From NCBI GenBank assembly GCA_030248215.1, contig JASANG010001170.1:62001-126000 (forward strand): DNA of 64,000 nt, given 5' to 3'. This DNA is from Enoplolaimus lenunculus (taxonomy: Eukaryota > Nematoda > Enoplea > Enoplida > Thoracostomopsidae). The translations under genes and the position numbers were made by a program. Positions 60,401-64,000 of this stretch are shown here, in pieces (positions within the stretch are counted from its first letter, which is position 1; each line of letters starts with the position of its first letter). The notes under the pieces are model-generated. The model ran no database searches, was not told where the DNA came from, and worked only from the letters and a program-made list of their open reading frames with translations.

Positions 60401-61527
60401 AAATAGGTTTTTCTGACTACACATACTGAGCCAAATTTGACTCCGCCAAAGTCAAATTGGACTCATTGAGCGATTCAGTGAATCGAATTTGACTCTGGCG
60501 GAGTCAAATTTGACTCAGTTTGTGTAGTCGGGAAAAGCCTATTTCCGAGAGAGTACAATTTGACTCACCATTTTTAACAGTGTAGTATCATATGATATTC
60601 AACAGGACAATTTGAATATGTTACCTCAAGTAGGCAGACATTTGAACATATATCATATAATATTTGCTGACAATACGTCGAATATCATGATATTGAAGGA
60701 CAAAAGGTGACCCGGCCCTGTTCTATACATGAGCCGCCTAAGCATAAGGAAACAAACGTAATCAAACCTATCCTTTTACAGACCCAATAGAAACCTGGAT
60801 GCGCCTAAAAGTAACACGGGCCACAAAGTTCGTCTATCGCCTGCCACAAAACACCTTCCCCTTAATCGGTATCAATTTACGTGAGTTTTTGTTAACTGAG
60901 AGAGTCTAAGGACGTTTTACTTAACCTATTTACAAGCTCAATTTTAACAAGTCTCTGCCCGCGGGTAATGACAGAAAGTGGTCGGTCGGCCCACTATAGT
61001 TTAACGTTAATTATATTTTTTCCGGAGAATGGCCCATGTATAGAACAGGGCTCAAACAGTAGTATAAACATATTCTTAAGCCCAAGCGTATGAATGAGCC
61101 TATTCCTAAGCCGGCCCATGTTACTATAAAGGCCGTCCCAATTTCCTGCGACACAAATATACCCGGAATGCACACTTGTGTGTCCCAACTGCTCCATCTG
61201 TCCCAACTGTCAAATCTGTTCCATCTGTCACAACTGTCCCACTGTCTCATCTGTCCCGCTGTCCCAATTATATTTTTTGAATGTACTCCTGGTACATTGC
61301 TGTCCCGGGAAAATGGGACGAGTACTCCTGGTACATTTCTGTCCCGGGAAAATGGGACGACCTTTAAAGTAACGTTGGACCCTAAGCCTAAGCAAAAAAA
61401 TTAGTCTAAAGCTTAAACTAACTTTATTATAGTCCCCTCCGGAAAACGATCCGGCCCTGTTCCATACATGGATCGTTTAAAGTTAATTTTATTTTTTTCA
61501 GAGAACATTGTGGATGAAACTTCCTGA
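57483..61527 (+). CDS. Transthyretin-like (TTR-like) secreted protein; exon 3 appears cut by a MITE
   Basis: Nematode TTR-like family: small secreted beta-sandwich proteins. Exons 57483-57684, 59149-59285, about 60829-60880 and 61502-61527 join in frame to about 138 residues. Residues 1-35 hold a signal peptide (core FVWTALLIVGAATLTSNA); then YAVTGQFFCGDRSKPYANAE, VKLYESGIKG, GEFYITGSAKEFTSIDVVLK, FHDCNDGLKPCQ, FVYRLPQNTF and a GINLQ end, all family hallmarks. The start ATG at 57483 gives the leader. Exon 3 is unusual: family proteins read CQRKFxIxIP, and the missing KK plus part of F is found at 59775-59782 (AAGAAATT), next to a 1-kb nested F1 insertion whose other flank is ACAAAGTT. The present acceptor would be the AAAG at 60825-60828. 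AATAAA at 61566 fits a poly-A signal. Whether a normal mRNA is still made is unknown. Confidence 0.75.
57713..57964. mobile_element. F3 MITE in TTR-like intron 1
   Basis: CACTGTAAATTTGAGTGAGT to TTTCGAATTTACAGTG, 28 bp after the exon 1 donor. Confidence 0.8.
58364..59016. mobile_element. F1 MITE expanded to seven tandem interior units
   Basis: GCCCAATGTATAGCACAGGA left, CTAATCTTTCCATCATTAGCC right. The interior is amplified (see tandem repeat 58400-58950). Lies in TTR-like intron 1. Confidence 0.65.
58400..58950. repeat. ~77-bp tandem repeat inside F1
   Basis: Seven units each with TTAAGCCTAAGTGTAAGAAT, GAGCATATTTCTAAGCC and ACAAGCAAAAAATTATTCTA; units are nearly identical. Confidence 0.9.
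59436..59530. repeat. 28-bp tandem repeat
   Basis: Three units of TTCAAATCTGAAAGTTTGAA plus ATTTAAAA in TTR-like intron 2. Confidence 0.85.
59839..60735. mobile_element. Inner F1 element, itself interrupted
   Basis: CCGCACATGTACAGAACAGG left, CTGTTCTATACATGAGCC right; flanks GCCGAAAC / GCCTAAGC (6/8). Between 59950 and 60700 it holds unexplained sequence with several TATCATATGATATT palindromes and an F2 at 60364. Confidence 0.6.
60364..60582. mobile_element. F2 MITE (third nesting level)
   Basis: TA-CACGGTAAAAAATGGGGAG to CCATTTTTAACAGTG-TA. Confidence 0.75.
61031..61473. mobile_element. F1 element in TTR-like intron 3, carrying a nested F1
   Basis: GGCCCATGTATAGAACAGGG left, CCCTGTTCCATACATGGATC right. 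Interrupted by 61113-61380. Confidence 0.65.
61113..61380. mobile_element. Nested F1 with TSD CCTAAGCC
   Basis: GGCCCATGTTACTATAAAGG left, CCTTTAAAGTAACGTTGGAC right, flanked by CCTAAGCC on both sides (8/8). Internally two 45-bp repeats with GTACTCCTGGTACAT and GTCCCGGGAAAATGGGAC. Confidence 0.7.
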
Positions 61528-61565
61528 TTCGCATATTAATTCCAAAACTGCTTTTGACATTGGAT

Positions 61566-61571
61566 CAATAA
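61566..61571 (+). terminator. Poly-A signal for TTR-like gene
   Basis: AATAAA 39 bp after the stop; further AATAAA copies lie downstream (61735). Confidence 0.5.
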
Positions 61572-61826
61572 ATCTTGACGCTAAATTTCAAGAAGAATAC
61601 CGGGATTGTGTTCATTAAACATTTTTACAATTCAAAGCCATGTTTAGTGAATGCAAAAATTATACATTTTTCAATATTTATCTTCTACAACTGTTAGACT
61701 TGATTGAAATTCAGCCAAACAACAGTTTATTGTAATAAACGTGTAACAAAACAACAGCAAAAATAAATATCTAAATACTTAATATATAATATATAAAATG
61801 CAAGTAAAAAATTAGCAGAAAATTAA

Positions 61827-62177
61827 GGGTTGCGCAGTACTTGACGTCCGGCGTCGTCCATCACCCGTACGCTATCGTCCGTCGCGGTCCGTCACCCATA
61901 CGGTATCGTCCGTCACCGGCCGGTGTCGTCTGTCACCGTCAATCACCATACATTATCGTACATTAACGGTGACGGGCGTGACGAACGACCGCCATACGGG
62001 TGACGGAAAGCGCCGTACGGATCACGGACGGCGCTGTACTGGTGATGCACGATGACGGACGACGCTGTACGGGAGACGGATGGTGACGGACGGCGCCGTA
62101 CGGATGACGCACGACGACGGTCGGCGCCGTGCAAATAACGGGCGGCGCCGCACGTCAACAAAAGTATAGCGCAACCC
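61827..62177. mobile_element. F8 GC-rich MITE with possible 9-bp TSD
   Basis: GGGTTGCGCAGTACTTGACG left and CGTCAACAAAAGTATAGCGC + AACCC right. Flanks GAAAATTAA / GAAAGCTAA (7/9) suggest a 9-bp TSD as in Mutator-like elements. Interior is a drifted series of GACGG, GGCGCCGT and TACGG words. Confidence 0.75.
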
Positions 62178-62880
62178 GAAAGCTAAAACCCGCCACTGTC
62201 AACAGTTACAGTACACACGTCTCTTCATCAGTAGTAATTAAAACAACTAACAGGTTCACAATTAATATTTTTTTCAAACAAAATTTCTAATTTCACACAG
62301 ACTCTGCAGGTTTAGACTTACAGAGGAGGCCGCTGTAATGAAAATAAGTCGCAGAGGCTGCGGCCCCTGGTGCCTCTCGATACACCACTGATATCGATAT
62401 CCCTGAGAGCTTCCCACAACACCAAAGGCCTTCAAATGTACCCATCCATCATCGCCTTGGTTTATGACGACTTGTTGCTTTCAGCGTATTGTGTAACCAG
62501 TTCGGTTTGTTATTGGCAGTGCCTGAATAGACCTTAGTCACATACGGAACAGGGCCACGCTGAGCAGTCTGAAATCAATCATAACCTAATTTTGAGTACA
62601 AATTTATTATAACTTTGTTATATTTTTCAGCAATTAACATAACACTCAACGAAAGTCCGATGCTATACATTTTTAAAAATATTAATGTCATTCGGGGCCG
62701 GTCGTCAGTGTACGTATTAAAATGCGAATTGCTCGCGTACAAACACCACAATACGACGGACGGCGCCCAACTGACAAGTAGTATAGCGTCACCATTGGTG
62801 TCCACTACCTGACCCATCAAAAAGCTGTCTGTCGTCGTGATAATGTGGAAGTTGGAGTACAGATTAAACAGAATGAAAAC
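62178..62880. other. Intergenic region between convergent TTR-like and NOL9-like genes
   Basis: Apart from an F8 fragment at 62695-62798 (GACGGACGGCGCCC and GTATAGCGTCACC) nothing was recognised. Confidence 0.4.
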
Positions 62881-63847
62881 TTAATATTTATCAATTTCTA
62901 CTTTAACACGTACCTCTCTTTCAAACATTACTGCTGGCACCGGATATCGAGCTACAGATAGCGTATTTATAACGCCGTCATTAGCCAGATCTACTGACAC
63001 TGGAGATTTCAATAACAGTAATCGTTTTTCTAAATCAATCGATTGAACAATACCTGAAACAGACATAATTTTAATTTGCGTTATTAGCAAATTTGCTACC
63101 ATTTTCATTCTTCTTTATGCGCAGTTCACAATTTTTTTCGACGATCGGCTACAAATATGTAGCAAAACTGTACGTTCGCCAGCCTGACACCAGCAGAAAT
63201 CGAATGTTCCAAGCGAATTTCACCACAGGAAAACATTAGCTTCCTGACGTGATGTTCAACAATATCGCTTTGAAAGATTAAATTAGCATCGTTGATGCCG
63301 TTAATTTAACAGAGCATCAAACGAGAACGTTGGTGATAGATGCTATAGCCGTTTGAGAATTATACCTGAGGTAATGAAGTCAATAACGCTTTCTATGAGT
63401 AAACCAAATTTTGAATAATAAATTGTGAATTTAACGTCATCTTCAAAAACCTGCTAAAAAGACTGAAAAAATTCGGTCCTTGCAAAGATTAGAGGCGTAA
63501 CGTTCTTCTGTGGCACTGCAATAGAGTGGACTTAAGCATTAAATCAATTTATTTTGGTTACGCTTAGGCTTATGCTTAGGTAGAGGCTCATTCTTGCGCT
63601 TAGACTTATGTTTAGGTAAAAGCTCATTCTTCAGCTTAGGTTTAGGAATATGCTTATACTGGCCAAAATTTCAAAGAACGAATTACAAGCGAAACACCAC
63701 TTTATTACTTTCCTACGTAAAATAAACCTATATTCACACCAAAACACTGATCATATGCCTTTTCTTACCAAATCCATACGAAACAAGAGGTTGTTTTGAA
63801 CCAGAAATCCTAGTCATAGTTGGATCATCATTCAAACGTGGGACATC
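62881..63847 (-). CDS. NOL9: NOL9/Grc3-type polynucleotide 5'-kinase, last two exons (partial)
   Basis: NOL9/Grc3 is a nucleolar 5'-OH RNA kinase that acts in ITS2 removal during 28S rRNA maturation. Two minus-strand exons join in phase: 63847-63769 and 63053-62881 (stop TAA at 62883-62881), giving DVPRLNDDPTMTRISGSKQP, LVSYGFG, then IVQSIDLEKRLLLLKSPVSV and INTLSVARYPVPAVMFE. This aligns by eye with the C-terminal module of NOL9 (pattern GFGIxRGIDxxxxxxxxLTPVP...VNxLxxGxxxxPxxxL). The kinase domain with its P-loop would lie further right, outside the window. A Clp1-type relative ends with a similar but shorter module and is the main alternative. The protein ends about 15 residues after the module, shorter than human NOL9. 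Confidence 0.6.
63475..63664. mobile_element. F1 MITE in NOL9-like intron
   Basis: GGTCCTTGCAAAGATTAGAG left, TATACTGGCC right (right TIR shortened); flanks AAAAATTC / AAAATTTC (7/8). Confidence 0.7.
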
Positions 63848-64000
63848 CTGAAATAGAAATACACTTTTAGCTAAATTCGCACCTGTATGTAACAGCTATT
63901 ATCAGTTACCGCTACGTTTTCAGCGAGTGCACTGCGAATGCTTAGAACCTAAAACTCCGGCATAAAATGCAATAAATTTGTTTTCTATTTTGATGTTCAC

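Larger units (their letters stand above)
59783..60822. mobile_element. Outer F1 element at the TTR-like exon 3 boundary, with nested insertions
   Basis: Left end GGCCAATGTTACTTTTAGGG, right end GCGCCTAAAAGTAACACGGG + CC, the same subfamily as 31247. Flanks AAGAAATT / ACAAAGTT (5/8). Contains the F1 element 59839-60735. Confidence 0.7.

Noticed and set aside
60782-60880. Larger TTR-like exon 3 starting after TTTTACAG inside the MITE
   Set aside because: With exon 2 ending in phase 0 this frame meets TAG within three codons, and that stretch is element sequence shared with 31247.
61943-62161. Arg-rich minus-strand ORF
   Set aside because: Falls wholly inside the GC-rich F8 MITE.
1-64000. Search for retrovirus-like, LTR, Polinton or LINE coding regions
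   Set aside because: No reverse transcriptase, integrase, capsid, envelope or DNA polymerase motifs were recognised in any long frame, and no long direct terminal repeats were seen.

Overview
The window is eukaryotic: AT-rich, with genes split by GT..AG introns, no operons, and dense short dispersed repeats. It is most likely a nematode. The best evidence is a transthyretin-like (TTR-like) secreted protein gene, a family that is mainly nematode, together with many TTAGGC/GCCTAA hexamers (the nematode telomere unit) inside dispersed elements. The species cannot be named from this sequence.

Layout of genes. (1) 34-4156 (+): last three exons of a tropomyosin gene entering from the left. (2) 11452-14154 (-): a 900-residue single-exon ORF of unknown function with a beta-rich N-terminus and a long disordered Ser/Gln/Asn tail. 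(3) 17784-24961 (+): a complete ten-exon ferroportin (SLC40A1-type iron exporter), 695 residues, in which several residues of the vertebrate iron/hepcidin sites are replaced. (4) 51490-55788 (+): a two-exon rhodopsin-family, peptide-receptor-like GPCR of 1252 residues with a roughly 785-residue third intracellular loop built from minisatellite and trinucleotide repeats. (5) 57483-61527 (+): the TTR-like gene; its third exon appears to be cut by a nested transposon insertion. (6) 62881-63847 (-): last two exons of a NOL9/Grc3-type polynucleotide 5'-kinase running off the right end. A tRNA-Thr-like gene or pseudogene lies at 26389-26461.

The rest, including a 26-kb stretch without a firm gene (24962-51489), is largely short non-autonomous DNA transposons (MITEs). 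I separate nine families by terminal inverted repeats (TIRs) and target-site duplications (TSDs): F1, GGCC-ended with 8-bp TSDs and internal TTAGGC-like arrays; F2 and F3, palindromic CACTG-ended with TA TSDs; F4, AAGCCCTATTTAC-ended; F5, ATTCTCAAATG-ended; F6, CAGGGTG-ended hAT-like with 8-bp TSDs; F7, CTGTAGTGACC-ended with TA TSDs; F8, GC-rich GGGTTGCGC-ended, possibly Mutator-like; F9, CGACAACTT-ended. They are often nested. No reverse transcriptase, integrase, capsid or envelope coding region was recognised.

The genes do not form an obvious pathway: muscle/cytoskeleton (tropomyosin), iron export (ferroportin), neuropeptide-type signalling (GPCR), secreted TTR-like protein and rRNA processing (NOL9-like) are simply neighbours. 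The most notable observations are the telomere-unit-carrying MITE family, the nested MITE at the start of TTR-like exon 3, and the altered metal and hepcidin positions of ferroportin.
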